Shown here: piece by piece, positions 1 through 9,409 of the stretch
How positions within the stretch are numbered: position 1 is the first letter of the stretch
How the letters are laid out: every line of letters starts with the position of its first letter
Source: Aquimarina amphilecti
Lineage (GTDB): Bacteria > Bacteroidota > Bacteroidia > Flavobacteriales > Flavobacteriaceae
Length of the DNA: 64,000 nt
Direction: 5' to 3'
Assembly: GCF_900109375.1 (NCBI RefSeq)
Contig: NZ_FOAB01000013.1
Coordinates: 22,890 to 86,889 of the forward strand
Program-made: the position numbers and the translations under genes
The notes under the pieces: model-generated
The model's input: the letters and a program-made list of their open reading frames with translations, nothing else
The model's database searches: none
Told to the model about the DNA's origin: nothing

Positions 1-301
1 CTCTAAACCATACGAGTTCCATTTCTCCTGTATCGTCAATAAATTTGGCAACCAATCGTTTTCCGCGTTTTTGTTCTACCATTTTGATATGAACAATTTT
101 ACCAACCATTTGCACTTCTGCAGAAGTACGTTGTAATTCATTAATCTTGTAATAATTGGTTTTGTCAATATATCTGTTGGGAAATAAGTTTACTAAATCC
201 TGATAGGTATGCACACCTAATTCTGTTCGCAATAAATCTGCCCTAGATGGTCCGACACCTTTTAGATAATCGATAGGAGTTTGTAAGATATTAGGATTCA
301 T
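1..301 (-). CDS. recG: ATP-dependent DNA helicase RecG, N-terminal part (cut by window edge)
   Basis: The reverse strand from the ATG at 301 reads about 100 residues with no stop and runs off the left edge. It begins MNPNILQTPIDYLKGVGPSR, followed by a helix-hairpin-helix-like stretch, NLFPNRYIDKT and then an OB-fold-like segment (VQMVGKIVHIKMVEQKRGKR, DDTGEMELVWF). This is the wedge domain that opens RecG, the helicase that remodels stalled forks and branched recombination intermediates. Only the N-terminus is visible; the DEAD/helicase motifs would lie outside. It is divergent from the aminopeptidase gene to its right, about 100 bp away. The identification rests on the characteristic N-terminus and is fairly secure. 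Confidence 0.88.
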   Translation of the reverse strand, partial: MNPNILQTPIDYLKGVGPSRADLLRTELGVHTYQDLVNLFPNRYIDKTNYYKINELQRTSAEVQMVGKIVHIKMVEQKRGKRLVAKFIDDTGEMELVWFR

Positions 302-352
302 TATAGCGAAGATACTATTAATCACAAAAATCTTCAACGTAAAATTTGCCAC

Positions 353-374
353 ATAACGATACTAAAATCGTTAT
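353..374. promoter_or_regulatory. Inverted repeat between recG and the M1 peptidase gene
   Basis: Perfect 8-bp arms ATAACGAT (353-360) and ATCGTTAT (367-374) are separated by 6 bases. They lie in the short divergent region between recG and the aminopeptidase gene. The repeat could be an operator or a small hairpin in the 5' leader. No T-run follows it, so it is not a terminator. Confidence 0.3.
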
Positions 375-403
375 TTTGGCAGAACGTTTGATTATTGAAT
401 GAT

Positions 404-2524
404 ATGCGATTTATTTTATTTCTAATTATAGGCTTTGTTTCTTTTGGAATCAATGCACAACAAGCAGATACCGGTTTATTAATAAATAATAAAAAGGAAT
501 ACCCTTCTGTAGATTTTTTAACAGGGAATATAAATGTATTCCTAGATGCAAATTATAAAAAAGTAGAAGGAAGAGTAACTTATACTTTTAAGGTAATGCA
601 ACCAACAAAATCCATTTTTATTGATGCACAGAAAATGCAAATTATGAATGTTTTATTGGATGGAAAAAAAGTAGCGATAACTTATGATAATAAAAAAATA
701 GAAATCACTTCCGATTTTAAACCAGGTTCTGAACAAACATTAGAAATACAGTATATAGCTGTTCCCCAAAAAGCACTTTACTTTCTTAAAGACTATCAAG
801 GAAACGATCAAGTCTGGACCCAAGGACAAGGAAAATATACATCTAACTGGTTACCAAGTTTTGATGATATGAATGAGAAAGTGATATTTGATTTAACGAT
901 TAATTATGATATAGACTATGAGGTAATAGCTAATGGTAAATTGGTTAATAAACAGGTGATAAATGATTCTATCCAGCAATGGGAGTATGATATGAAACAG
1001 CCTATGAGCAGTTATTTGTTAGCATTGGCCATAGGGAAATATGAGAAAGTTGTAGAAACCTCAGAAAGTGGTATTCCTTTAGAGATGTATTATTATCTGG
1101 AGGATAAAGATAAGTTCGAGTCTACCTATAAGCATAGTAAAAAAATGTTTGATTTTCTGGAAAAAGAGATTGGTTATGCCTTTCCTTGGCAAAATTATAA
1201 ACAAATCCCTGTTAAAGATTTTTTATATGCAGGAATGGAAAATACGGGAACAACTATTTTTTCTGATGCTTTTGTAGTTGATAATATTGGTTTTAATGAT
1301 CGTAATTATATTAATGTCAATGCTCATGAATTAGCACATCAATGGTTTGGTGATTTGGTGACAGAATCAGAAGGGAAACATCACTGGCTCCAAGAAGGTT
1401 TTGCTACTTATTTTGCCCTATTGGCGGAAAGAGAGATTTTTGGAGAAGAGTATTTTCAGTATAAACTATATGAAAGTGCAGAACAACTTACAGAACAAGC
1501 AAAAGCTGATGATGCTACGGCTTTATTAAATCCTAAAGCAAGCTCTCTAACATTTTATCAACGTGGTGCTTGGGCATTACACGCACTTAAAAATACTATC
1601 GGGGATGCTCATTTTAAAGTAACAATCCACAATTATTTAGAGAAGTATAAATTTGGCAATGTAACTACATCTGATTTTATTAATATTGCTGAAGAAATTA
1701 GTGGTGAGGATTTATCTGATTATCAAAAAATATGGTTAGAGGCTATAGCGTTTCCTTCTCAGGAAGCATTAGATATATTAACTACTTCTACCTTTATCAA
1801 AAAATACTTAAGTCTAGCAGCAGAACGCACGCAGCCTATAGCGGGAAAATGGGGGACATTAGCTACAGCATTAGATTTCCCTATCAATGAATATTTAGGT
1901 CAGGAAGTAATCTATCAGTTAGAAGGAGATACATCGCAAGAGGCAATGGCTTTATATACAAAAGCTTTTGAAACGAATAATATTTTTGTGAGACAAGCGA
2001 TTGCAAATACGATGAGTACTATTCCAAGTGGTTTAAAAAAACAATATGAATCCCTGCTAGATGATCAATCATATGCAACTATAGAACCTGCATTATATCA
2101 TTTATGGGCTAATTTCCCATCAGAACGAAGTAGGTATTTAGAGCAAACCAAAGATGTTATAGGTTTTCATGATAAAAATGTAAGAATTTTATGGCTAGTC
2201 TTGGCACTAAGTACTAAGGAATATCAAAGTGAAAAGCATCAAGAGTTTTATAAAGAATTATCAGGATATTCATCTTCAATACATCACTTTAGTACTCGTG
2301 AGAATGCATTTACATATCTGGAAAGCCTTCAGGCATTTTCTGATCAATCTCTTGTGGATTTAGTGGATGGAGCAGTACATTATAATTGGAGATTTAGAAA
2401 CTTTTGTCGGAAAATTTTAGATAACCTTTTGAAGAATCCAAAGTTTCAAAAGAAATATGTAGATTTAAAGAATAATTTGCCAAAGAGGCAACAAGATTTT
2501 TTAGAAAAGAAATTAACCCCATAA
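404..2524 (+). CDS. Exported M1-family zinc aminopeptidase
   Basis: Metallo-aminopeptidase that removes N-terminal residues from peptides, probably in the periplasm or at the cell surface. A signal peptide opens the protein (MRFILFLIIGFVSFGINAQ). The substrate-binding GMEN motif is present (AGMENTGT), followed by the zinc site HELAH at residues 308-312 and the third zinc ligand E331 exactly 18 residues later (HEXXH-X18-E). The length of about 706 residues fits bacterial M1 enzymes with a helical C-terminal domain. The frame is open from a TTG at 395, but the ATG at 404 places the signal peptide correctly and is preferred. The phospholipase genes follow after 8 bp and are probably co-transcribed. 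Confidence 0.9.
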   Translation: MRFILFLIIGFVSFGINAQQADTGLLINNKKEYPSVDFLTGNINVFLDANYKKVEGRVTYTFKVMQPTKSIFIDAQKMQIMNVLLDGKKVAITYDNKKIEITSDFKPGSEQTLEIQYIAVPQKALYFLKDYQGNDQVWTQGQGKYTSNWLPSFDDMNEKVIFDLTINYDIDYEVIANGKLVNKQVINDSIQQWEYDMKQPMSSYLLALAIGKYEKVVETSESGIPLEMYYYLEDKDKFESTYKHSKKMFDFLEKEIGYAFPWQNYKQIPVKDFLYAGMENTGTTIFSDAFVVDNIGFNDRNYINVNAHELAHQWFGDLVTESEGKHHWLQEGFATYFALLAEREIFGEEYFQYKLYESAEQLTEQAKADDATALLNPKASSLTFYQRGAWALHALKNTIGDAHFKVTIHNYLEKYKFGNVTTSDFINIAEEISGEDLSDYQKIWLEAIAFPSQEALDILTTSTFIKKYLSLAAERTQPIAGKWGTLATALDFPINEYLGQEVIYQLEGDTSQEAMALYTKAFETNNIFVRQAIANTMSTIPSGLKKQYESLLDDQSYATIEPALYHLWANFPSERSRYLEQTKDVIGFHDKNVRILWLVLALSTKEYQSEKHQEFYKELSGYSSSIHHFSTRENAFTYLESLQAFSDQSLVDLVDGAVHYNWRFRNFCRKILDNLLKNPKFQKKYVDLKNNLPKRQQDFLEKKLTP

Positions 2525-2532
2525 ATTAGCAT

Positions 2533-3426
2533 ATGCGTGCATTAGTAATTTCCGGAGGAGGAAGTAAAGGAGCTTTTGCAGGTGGTGTGGCACAATATTT
2601 AATTCAGGATTTAGAAAGGGAGTACGATTTATATGTAGGTACATCTACGGGTAGTCTTTTAATCTCACATTTAGCACTTTCTAAAATACAAGAAATAAAA
2701 AAGGTTTATACTTCGGTCAATCAATCATCCATCTTTAGAAATTGTCCATTCATTATAAAAAGAAAGAGAGGATATAATGAGATTACTATTAATCATTTTA
2801 ATGTATTCCGAAATTTAATCAAAGGAAATAAATCTTTTGGTGATAGTAGAAACCTGAGAGATCTCATCAAGGAATCTGTTACAGAAACGTATTTTAATAA
2901 GATTAAAGAAATAGATAAAGATGTAGTTATTACAGTAACAAACTTATCCACTAATGAAGTAGAATATAAATCAATTAAAGAATGTTCATACCAAGAATAC
3001 TGTGAATGGATATGGATTTCCTGTAATTATCCTCCATTTATGAGTTTGGTAAGAAAAAATGGTTGTGATTATGTAGATGGTGGATTAGGATCAATGGTGC
3101 CAATAGAAGAGGCTATCCGAAGAGGCGCAACAGAAGTGGATGTAATCGTATTAGAAACAGAAATTAATTATCTTAATCGAATGCCTACTAAGAACCCATT
3201 TACCTTAATTACTAGTATGGTAGATTTTATGATGGATACTATAGAACATCAAAATATTAGAATCGGTAAATTTATAGCCACAAGAAAGGATGTGGCTATG
3301 GATCTGTATTTTACACCAACGGTACTAACTACAAATTCATTGATTTTTGAAAAAGAGAAAATGAAAAAATGGTGGAAGAAAGGGTATGAGTTTGCTAAAG
3401 AAAAAAATAAATCAAATAGATTATAG
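2533..3426 (+). CDS. Patatin-like phospholipase (first of a tandem pair)
   Basis: Predicted acyl hydrolase of the patatin family, which cleaves acyl chains from phospholipids with a Ser-Asp dyad. Visible motifs are the oxyanion loop GGGSKG at residues 8-13, the nucleophile elbow GTSTG at 36-40 (Ser38) and the DGG motif with Asp182. No signal peptide is seen, so it is probably cytosolic or delivered by another route. It begins 8 bp after the M1 peptidase and is followed 8 bp later by a paralogue of nearly the same length. The pair arose by tandem duplication; both copies keep all catalytic residues. The substrate cannot be read from sequence. Confidence 0.88.
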   Translation: MRALVISGGGSKGAFAGGVAQYLIQDLEREYDLYVGTSTGSLLISHLALSKIQEIKKVYTSVNQSSIFRNCPFIIKRKRGYNEITINHFNVFRNLIKGNKSFGDSRNLRDLIKESVTETYFNKIKEIDKDVVITVTNLSTNEVEYKSIKECSYQEYCEWIWISCNYPPFMSLVRKNGCDYVDGGLGSMVPIEEAIRRGATEVDVIVLETEINYLNRMPTKNPFTLITSMVDFMMDTIEHQNIRIGKFIATRKDVAMDLYFTPTVLTTNSLIFEKEKMKKWWKKGYEFAKEKNKSNRL

Positions 3427-3434
3427 AAAAGCAT

Positions 3435-4358
3435 ATGCGCGCATTAGTCATATCTGGAGGAGGAAGTAAAGGGGCATACGCAGGAGGTGTAGCTCAGTAT
3501 TTAATGCAGGAAGAAGGTAGAAAATATGACCTCTTTCTAGGAACATCAACAGGAAGTCTGTTGATACCACAATTAGCATTGGGAAATGTAGATAAAGTCT
3601 ATGATATCTATACTAATGTAAATCAAAATACTATTTTTAGCGTCAATCCTTTTAGAACTAGAAAAAAAGGAAATAGAGAATTTGTTTCTATTAATTTCTT
3701 TAATACGGTTGTACAATTTTTAAAACGAAAAAGGACCTTTGGAGAAAGTAAAAACCTAAGAAGAAATATACGTAGAAATTTTTCTGAAATAGAGTTTGAA
3801 CTTGCTAAAAAGAAGGTTGAAGATATCGTTGTAACAGTATCTAACTTAACAAAAAATACTACAGAGTATAAATCAATTAAAGATTTCTCATATGAAGATT
3901 TTTGTGATTGGATTTGGATCTCTTGTAATTACGTTCCTTTTATGAGTTTAGTTACCAAAAACGGTTGCGAATATGCCGATGGAGGTTTTGGATCTATGGT
4001 GCCTATTAGAGAAGCGATTAAAAGAGGAGCTACAGAAGTAGATGCAGTTATTCTAGAATCTGAGAATATGGAACATAATAAGGTGTTAGGTAAAAACCCT
4101 TTTTCATTAATGGTCAACTTATTTAGTTTTATGTTTGATCAGGTAGAAGGCCATGATACTGTACTTGGTAAACTGGCTGCAAAAAATAAAGATGTAGTAC
4201 TCAATTTATATTATACACCTTCTAAGTTGACGGAAAATTCATTGGTCTTTAATAAAAAATTGATGCGTAATTGGTGGCAACAAGGCTTTGAGTATGCCGC
4301 AGAAAAAGCAAAACAGGCTGAAGAAAACAAATTGAAAGATATAGATATGGCTGGATAA
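3435..4358 (+). CDS. Patatin-like phospholipase (second of a tandem pair)
   Basis: Paralogue of the preceding gene, starting 8 bp after it. It has the same MRALVISGGGSKG opening, nucleophile elbow GTSTG (Ser38) and DGG dyad Asp182. The conserved block around DWIWISCNYVPFMSLV matches EWIWISCNYPPFMSLV in the first copy. Divergence is concentrated in the region after residue 60 and at the C-terminus, which here has a Lys/Glu-rich tail. The role is probably hydrolysis of phospholipid acyl esters. The three genes M1 peptidase, patatin 1 and patatin 2 form one likely transcription unit that ends at a large inverted repeat downstream. Confidence 0.88.
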   Translation: MRALVISGGGSKGAYAGGVAQYLMQEEGRKYDLFLGTSTGSLLIPQLALGNVDKVYDIYTNVNQNTIFSVNPFRTRKKGNREFVSINFFNTVVQFLKRKRTFGESKNLRRNIRRNFSEIEFELAKKKVEDIVVTVSNLTKNTTEYKSIKDFSYEDFCDWIWISCNYVPFMSLVTKNGCEYADGGFGSMVPIREAIKRGATEVDAVILESENMEHNKVLGKNPFSLMVNLFSFMFDQVEGHDTVLGKLAAKNKDVVLNLYYTPSKLTENSLVFNKKLMRNWWQQGFEYAAEKAKQAEENKLKDIDMAG

Positions 4359-4388
4359 TTGTTCAGATATATTTATACTATTACTATA

Positions 4389-4456
4389 AACAGTCATACA
4401 AAGCTTATTGGTTTTGGATTCACGTTATAAATCCATATAAACTGTGTATGACTGTT
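4389..4456. terminator. Large nested inverted repeat between convergent genes
   Basis: Perfect 12-bp arms AACAGTCATACA (4389-4400) and TGTATGACTGTT (4445-4456) enclose 44 bases. Inside sits a second small hairpin, TGGATT (4415-4420) with AATCCA (4430-4435). It lies between the convergent phospholipase (ends 4358) and metalloprotease (ends 4505) genes, so it could act as a bidirectional terminator. No clear T-run follows the arms, and the long loop is unusual for an intrinsic terminator. A small mobile-element remnant is the alternative. Confidence 0.4.
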
Positions 4457-4504
4457 AGAAATGAACTATCGTATTAATAGTTTTTGTATTAATATGATCT
4501 GTAT

Positions 4505-7369
4505 TTAATTTACTGTTTTAATAAATCGATCTACTAATTTATTATTAATTAGTAAGAAATATAATCCTTCAGGAAGAGAACTAGTATTTAATGTATCAGG
4601 GATATCAGATCGATTCATGATTGTTTGCCCTAGACTATTTACGATTTTTAGAGAATATTTATCCTCTAAATTAGATATTCCATCTATGTTCAATATTTCG
4701 CGAGTTGGGTTAGGGTATAAGGTGATTTGATTTTCTGGAGATTCGAGATCTACAGTAGATAAAGACTGAATTTCAATGTTTTCTGAAAAAGTACTACAGC
4801 CTATATTATTAAAAACTTCTAGGTTATAGGTTCCTGTTTCCTCTGCTATATAACTAGACGAAGTAGCATTTTCTATAACTTGATTATCAAAATACCATTG
4901 GTATGATGAATAGTTTTCTACGACCGAAATTTCATTTGTTTCTGCGTTCACATTCATTGTTGGTGATGCCGGAGCATCTGAGATATTTATTTCTACCACA
5001 GCACGTTCTGTAGTTTTACATCCGCCTAAAGTAGAAATCTCCCAGTTGTATAAATAGTAATAAAATCCTTCTGGAGCAGTAGTAGCAGAACTTCTCTTAA
5101 TGTTAATTATATTTTCGACTATATATGGATAATTTATGCCCTGATTACTTCGAAATAGATTAGCTTCTTCTAGAAAACCTATTTCTAAATCTGATCCAGC
5201 AGGAATATTCATGTTGATATTAATAATGTTTTCTCCATCAGGAATATTTATAGTTTTAGTTTCTAAAATAGTTCCAGTTGCATCAATTAGTTGTAATGTT
5301 CTATTTCCGGAGCCTTGCGCTACCACTTTTGCTTTTTTTAGAATAATAGGTTGGTCTACATCAAATACTAGATTGAATCCTCCTTGATGAATATCTCCAG
5401 AGTTAGAAGGGATATCTTGTATACCAGTTATAGCCGATGTAATAGGTTCTGTAGTACCGGCAACATAAAATGTTTGATCTTCGGTAATGTTAGAAATATC
5501 TAAAGTAACACCGGTGGCAATAGCTGTATTACTATCCGCAGAATCATACCATATATATCCAGTACTACCTGATGCGGTTACGGTGGTAGTATCTCCAGAA
5601 CATATAGATTGGTTTATGTTTTCGGGTAATGATGCTATATTTATGGTAATAAGATTTTCCTTGGTATTAGTATCTTCTCCGACAGTATTAGTAGCTGTTA
5701 ATGATACAGTATATACACCATTCTGTGTATACATATGAGTTGGATTTTGCTCGACAGAAGTAGTTCCATCACCGAAATCCCAAGAGAATGAAGTTACCGT
5801 ATTAATTGAGGTATTGCTAAAACTAACTTGATCACAATCTATGGATGCTTCAAAATTTGCAATAGGAGGTTGGTTATTGTTTCCAGGAGTATATGATCCT
5901 GAAATCTCATAAAAACCAACAGAGGCATAGTCAGAATATCCATTAGAAACATTTCCCTCACCAACACCATCAATTTCTATAAAATAAGTTCCACCAGCCA
6001 ACGTAGTATTGATACTAGCACCAAGATTATTGGTAGTGTTAGAGATAGCTAGTTCTTCTCCTGTTCCACTAATAATTCTGGCTTGTATATTAAGGTTTGG
6101 GTAATACGGATCTACATCAAAATTAAAATTTACTTCACCACCAGAAGTAATAAAAGAAAATATATCGATATCTTCTTTTGTAGAGATCAAAGCTTCGTGT
6201 AATGCTGGATTAATTGTGTTATCTGCGCTAAGTTGAATTGGTGTAGCTTCAGATATTACATCTGCGTGATCATCTTCTTTATAACCAAAACCATTTCTAT
6301 TACCTGATATTATGGCCATATCATCCTCCTGTGTGATAGCATTATCATATTCTCCTTTACTCCATTGACCTATTGGTTTACTAGCACTCCATCCCATAAT
6401 TGGACTCCAATCGCTGTGACCGGCATAATATTGGTTTCCAGGAACTCCATCATGTGATAATCCTAGAGTATGACCAACTTCATGTGATCCTGTTTCTCCG
6501 GCTGATCTAGTTCCATTGTTGTATACCCAACATGGATTATCTATGCTAGTATTAGAAAAAGAATTCAGATAGGCAACTCCTCCGGATCCTGGAGCTGCAT
6601 CAGTGGTAGGTGTGAAAATGCACATCATCCTCTGGTTAATCGGAGTATTTTCGAAGGTAGCTCTATCTGTAGTAATATTAATATCAAAAGGCCTGAAATC
6701 TTCGGCCATAATTCTCCATATTTCTGTGATTTTAGCATCGCTATATCCAGTTGGTTGTGCATTAATAGTACCTCCATTAACCCACCAGGTATCACTAACT
6801 ACTTCGCCATCAAAATCTAAATATACGGTATATGCAGATCCAGGAAGACTAGATAATATAGGAGCTCTCGCAGAAGCATTGTTAATAGCTACTTCTTTTG
6901 AATTTATTTTTTCGAAATCTACACATAAGACTTTATGAATATCAATTTCTTGAATAAGAACGGTGTTTATATCGTCTGAATAATAACGGTACGCTATTTT
7001 TTCTTTGTATAATATAATGTGTCCTGAAATAATATTTTTTTGTTTTGTAATATGAAATGTAGAGGTGTCATCATTATTGATACTTCCAATAATGGAGTAT
7101 GTGTCTAGATTTCCTTCTTTTTTTGTGATCAATCCTTTATAGGACAAATCTTTTGATACATTAAGAGTAACTTGATCTGATTTTTTATTCCAAAATGTTT
7201 GGGTAAAAGCTTTTTCATTTCCAAGATGATATGATTTGTTTTCTTGAGAAAATATTATAGTAACATAAAAGAATAAGAATACAAACGAACTTAACAGTTT
7301 TACTGAGTTGTATGCCTGCTGTTTAGTTCTACGTTGGGTTTTAGTTTTTAAGAGTGCAATTTTTTTCAT
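4505..7369 (-). CDS. T9SS-exported metzincin metalloprotease with PKD domain (954 aa)
   Basis: Secreted zinc endopeptidase. A long basic leader with a hydrophobic core ends near residue 42 (IIFSQ). A propeptide-like region of about 130 residues follows. The catalytic domain carries HEVGHTLGLSH at residues 296-306, the metzincin pattern HEXXHXXGXXH, and a Met-turn SPIMGWS about 20 residues later. Downstream are a pre-peptidase C-like beta domain (about 370-510, DIDIFSFITSGGEVNFNF), a PKD domain (about 525-600, SFSWDFGDGTT), Ig-like segments and a C-terminal Por sorting domain (about 880-954, ITLYPNPTREILNIDG). The protein is probably exported by T9SS and anchored or released at the surface. 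A 791-residue paralogue lies at 13952-16327. Confidence 0.9.
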   Translation of the reverse strand: MKKIALLKTKTQRRTKQQAYNSVKLLSSFVFLFFYVTIIFSQENKSYHLGNEKAFTQTFWNKKSDQVTLNVSKDLSYKGLITKKEGNLDTYSIIGSINNDDTSTFHITKQKNIISGHIILYKEKIAYRYYSDDINTVLIQEIDIHKVLCVDFEKINSKEVAINNASARAPILSSLPGSAYTVYLDFDGEVVSDTWWVNGGTINAQPTGYSDAKITEIWRIMAEDFRPFDINITTDRATFENTPINQRMMCIFTPTTDAAPGSGGVAYLNSFSNTSIDNPCWVYNNGTRSAGETGSHEVGHTLGLSHDGVPGNQYYAGHSDWSPIMGWSASKPIGQWSKGEYDNAITQEDDMAIISGNRNGFGYKEDDHADVISEATPIQLSADNTINPALHEALISTKEDIDIFSFITSGGEVNFNFDVDPYYPNLNIQARIISGTGEELAISNTTNNLGASINTTLAGGTYFIEIDGVGEGNVSNGYSDYASVGFYEISGSYTPGNNNQPPIANFEASIDCDQVSFSNTSINTVTSFSWDFGDGTTSVEQNPTHMYTQNGVYTVSLTATNTVGEDTNTKENLITINIASLPENINQSICSGDTTTVTASGSTGYIWYDSADSNTAIATGVTLDISNITEDQTFYVAGTTEPITSAITGIQDIPSNSGDIHQGGFNLVFDVDQPIILKKAKVVAQGSGNRTLQLIDATGTILETKTINIPDGENIININMNIPAGSDLEIGFLEEANLFRSNQGINYPYIVENIINIKRSSATTAPEGFYYYLYNWEISTLGGCKTTERAVVEINISDAPASPTMNVNAETNEISVVENYSSYQWYFDNQVIENATSSSYIAEETGTYNLEVFNNIGCSTFSENIEIQSLSTVDLESPENQITLYPNPTREILNIDGISNLEDKYSLKIVNSLGQTIMNRSDIPDTLNTSSLPEGLYFLLINNKLVDRFIKTVN

Positions 7370-7778
7370 TTGACTAGGTATTGAATTTGTTGATAACGGT
7401 TTGATTCACTTATACAAATGACTTGCTGATCAAGAAAACATGGTTTTCCCGATATTTATAAATACTCATGAGCTAATAGGAGGAAGAATGATGAATAGCT
7501 TCCGATAATATATTCTGGTTTGGGAACGCTTTGTTTAGAAGGTTGTCTGGAGTCTTCTACACAAATTCATCAAACACACGAGTATGTAATGTTGTTTTAC
7601 TATGTAAAACATATGTTTGATAACAAAAAAAAGAATCTTTTAGTATTTATACTAGAATCAATATTATAAAAAAAGATTTTTCTTATACTAAATAGGAGAG
7701 TAAAATAAGTATGTATTGTGTTTAAAACATTGATTTTCAATGTTTTGTTTGTTGCTTAGTTTTATGAAAAAATATATT
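7370..7778. other. Intergenic region without a recognised gene
   Basis: About 410 bases separate two minus-strand genes. The region is AT-rich with short poly-A and poly-T tracts, and I see no open frame with coding character, no RNA gene and no strong inverted repeat. It must contain the promoter of the 954-residue protease, but no convincing TAnnTTTG element was found. Confidence 0.5.
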
Positions 7779-8558
7779 TTATTTAGTAGTAATTATTGGG
7801 ATTTCACGCTCGTGAACCCAGCTTTTTAGAAGGTGTTTATTTGTGCTTAGTTCGGTTATGTAATAGATAGAATAGGAAGCAAAAACTTCTGAGTTTTCTA
7901 TTTTTTCTATCTCTACTCCTTTAGAATCAATATAATTTGAATGAATTAAATATAATTGGCCTTTTATTTTTAGGATATATCCAACGTGACTAGCATCAAA
8001 TCCGATAAAATGAATACCATCGTTTAAACTTGATCGAATTTTGGATATATTTTGAGCCATAGAATTTTCTGCAACTTTAATGATCTCTGTCTTTAGCGCC
8101 AGTGTTTTAGCTTCATTAATAGGGCTTTGCTGGGCTAATTTATATCGATTTAGGTTTACACCTGCATGTTTTAGTGTTGTAGAAACAAAATATCCACATG
8201 CAATTTTTCCTCTCTTAGGGATTGATGTATGTCCCTCAAAAGACCACTCTGTATCTTCCCAGAATGGTATTATTCGATTAAGTAAAGAAAGTGTAAACAA
8301 ACTTGATAAAGTGTCAGTAGATAATTCTTTAGACGCTGTTTTTTGCTGCTGGATACTATTTTTTACGGTTTCATAACTTTTAGAAGAATCGGTGTTTAGC
8401 TTTAATTCTTTTAGTGTCCGTAAATAATCTGTCTTTATTTGATTAGAAATTTTAGTAGTATCGATATAATGATTTTCCTTGTTTGCAACTTTTTCTTTGT
8501 TCTGACCAACACACTCAAAATGCATTATAATTAATATTCCTAAAAGTATTTTTTTCAT
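7779..8558 (-). CDS. Exported protein with possible NlpC/P60-like cysteine hydrolase fold
   Basis: A 259-residue protein with an N-terminal signal sequence (MKKILLGILIIMHFECVGQ). The C-terminal half has a pattern compatible with a papain-like amidase. It has a Cys at the start of a helix (KIACGYFVSTTLKHAG, Cys121), a His on a strand (DASHVGYILKI, His191) and a following polar residue (LIHSNY, Asn208). This resembles NlpC/P60 and related families that cut peptidoglycan peptides, but the similarity is structural inference, not a confident family match. The gene is 35 bp downstream of another exported protein on the same strand and probably shares its transcript. The substrate is unknown. Confidence 0.5.
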   Translation of the reverse strand: MKKILLGILIIMHFECVGQNKEKVANKENHYIDTTKISNQIKTDYLRTLKELKLNTDSSKSYETVKNSIQQQKTASKELSTDTLSSLFTLSLLNRIIPFWEDTEWSFEGHTSIPKRGKIACGYFVSTTLKHAGVNLNRYKLAQQSPINEAKTLALKTEIIKVAENSMAQNISKIRSSLNDGIHFIGFDASHVGYILKIKGQLYLIHSNYIDSKGVEIEKIENSEVFASYSIYYITELSTNKHLLKSWVHEREIPIITTK

Positions 8559-8593
8559 TACTTCTTTTTATTTAAAAATAGATGTCGAAAGAA

Positions 8594-9322
8594 TTATTTA
8601 ATTACTAATATGCCAGTTACTTCACTAATATCAAATCCCAAACTAATATTGTTACTGTTACTATCTGCCTGAATATTTAGCGAATTATGATAATCAAAAT
8701 CGGCTCCCAAGGCTAATTCATTTTTATCAAAATCATTATTGTTATCAAGAATAAAGATGTTATTAAATTCATATAATACATGAATTTTTCTATCACTAAA
8801 ATACGCTTTACTATGGGCACCAAGCAATCCTTTTTGTCTGTTATTATTTAACGAAGTGTTTTTAGTTTTTTCGAAATCAGAAATAGACAAAATTTTATTT
8901 GTTTTGAAGGTGTTTATATCCATGAATGAAAAGTTGTATTTATTTTTTAAAACAACTTTATTTATCTCAGTTAATTGTTGCTCGTTAGTTTCAGATTTAA
9001 ATATAGTATCCCAATAGTTTTTTTGTTCGTAATAGGAATCTTCGGGAGTAGGTTCAATAACTTTAGTTTTAAATTCGATGATAGTATCTTTTGTAATAAT
9101 ACAAAACCCATATTGAATTTTCATTGGACTATAGGCTCCCATTTCATTTTTTGTAAAACGTGTTTTACAAAGTATTTCTCCTTTTGTATTAATTGAAATT
9201 GGTATAATTCTAGATTCAACTGAAGATGGACCCGTTATGTTTTTCATTGAATTTGATATAAAAAACAGCAATAGCATAAGAAAAAGAAACATGACTCTGT
9301 TTAGATATAATTTCAATTTCAT
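8594..9322 (-). CDS. Membrane-anchored or exported protein of unknown function
   Basis: A 242-residue protein that I do not recognise. One N-terminal hydrophobic segment (about residues 9-24, VMFLFLMLLLFFISN) acts as signal or anchor. The rest is polar with alternating beta-like strands. An acidic stretch DNNNDFDKNELALGADFDYH near residues 195-214 could bind calcium but does not fit a canonical EF-hand loop. The C-terminus (LGFDISEVTGILVIK) is beta-like. It precedes the possible cysteine hydrolase gene by 35 bp, so the two may act together. Confidence 0.55.
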   Translation of the reverse strand: MKLKLYLNRVMFLFLMLLLFFISNSMKNITGPSSVESRIIPISINTKGEILCKTRFTKNEMGAYSPMKIQYGFCIITKDTIIEFKTKVIEPTPEDSYYEQKNYWDTIFKSETNEQQLTEINKVVLKNKYNFSFMDINTFKTNKILSISDFEKTKNTSLNNNRQKGLLGAHSKAYFSDRKIHVLYEFNNIFILDNNNDFDKNELALGADFDYHNSLNIQADSNSNNISLGFDISEVTGILVIK

Positions 9323-9409
9323 TTATAAATTATTTTATTGTCAATCAATGTTTTAGCTAAAAAAAAGAAAATGTTATACAGCTATTCATTAATTCCGAGC
9401 GTACTTATT

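Noticed and set aside
395..403. TTG start for the M1 peptidase
   Set aside because: The ATG at 404 gives a normal signal peptide; the TTG only adds three residues in front of it.
8650..8760. EF-hand in the 242-residue protein
   Set aside because: The DNNNDFDKNEL stretch lacks the Gly at loop position 6 and the Glu at position 12, so a canonical EF-hand cannot be claimed.
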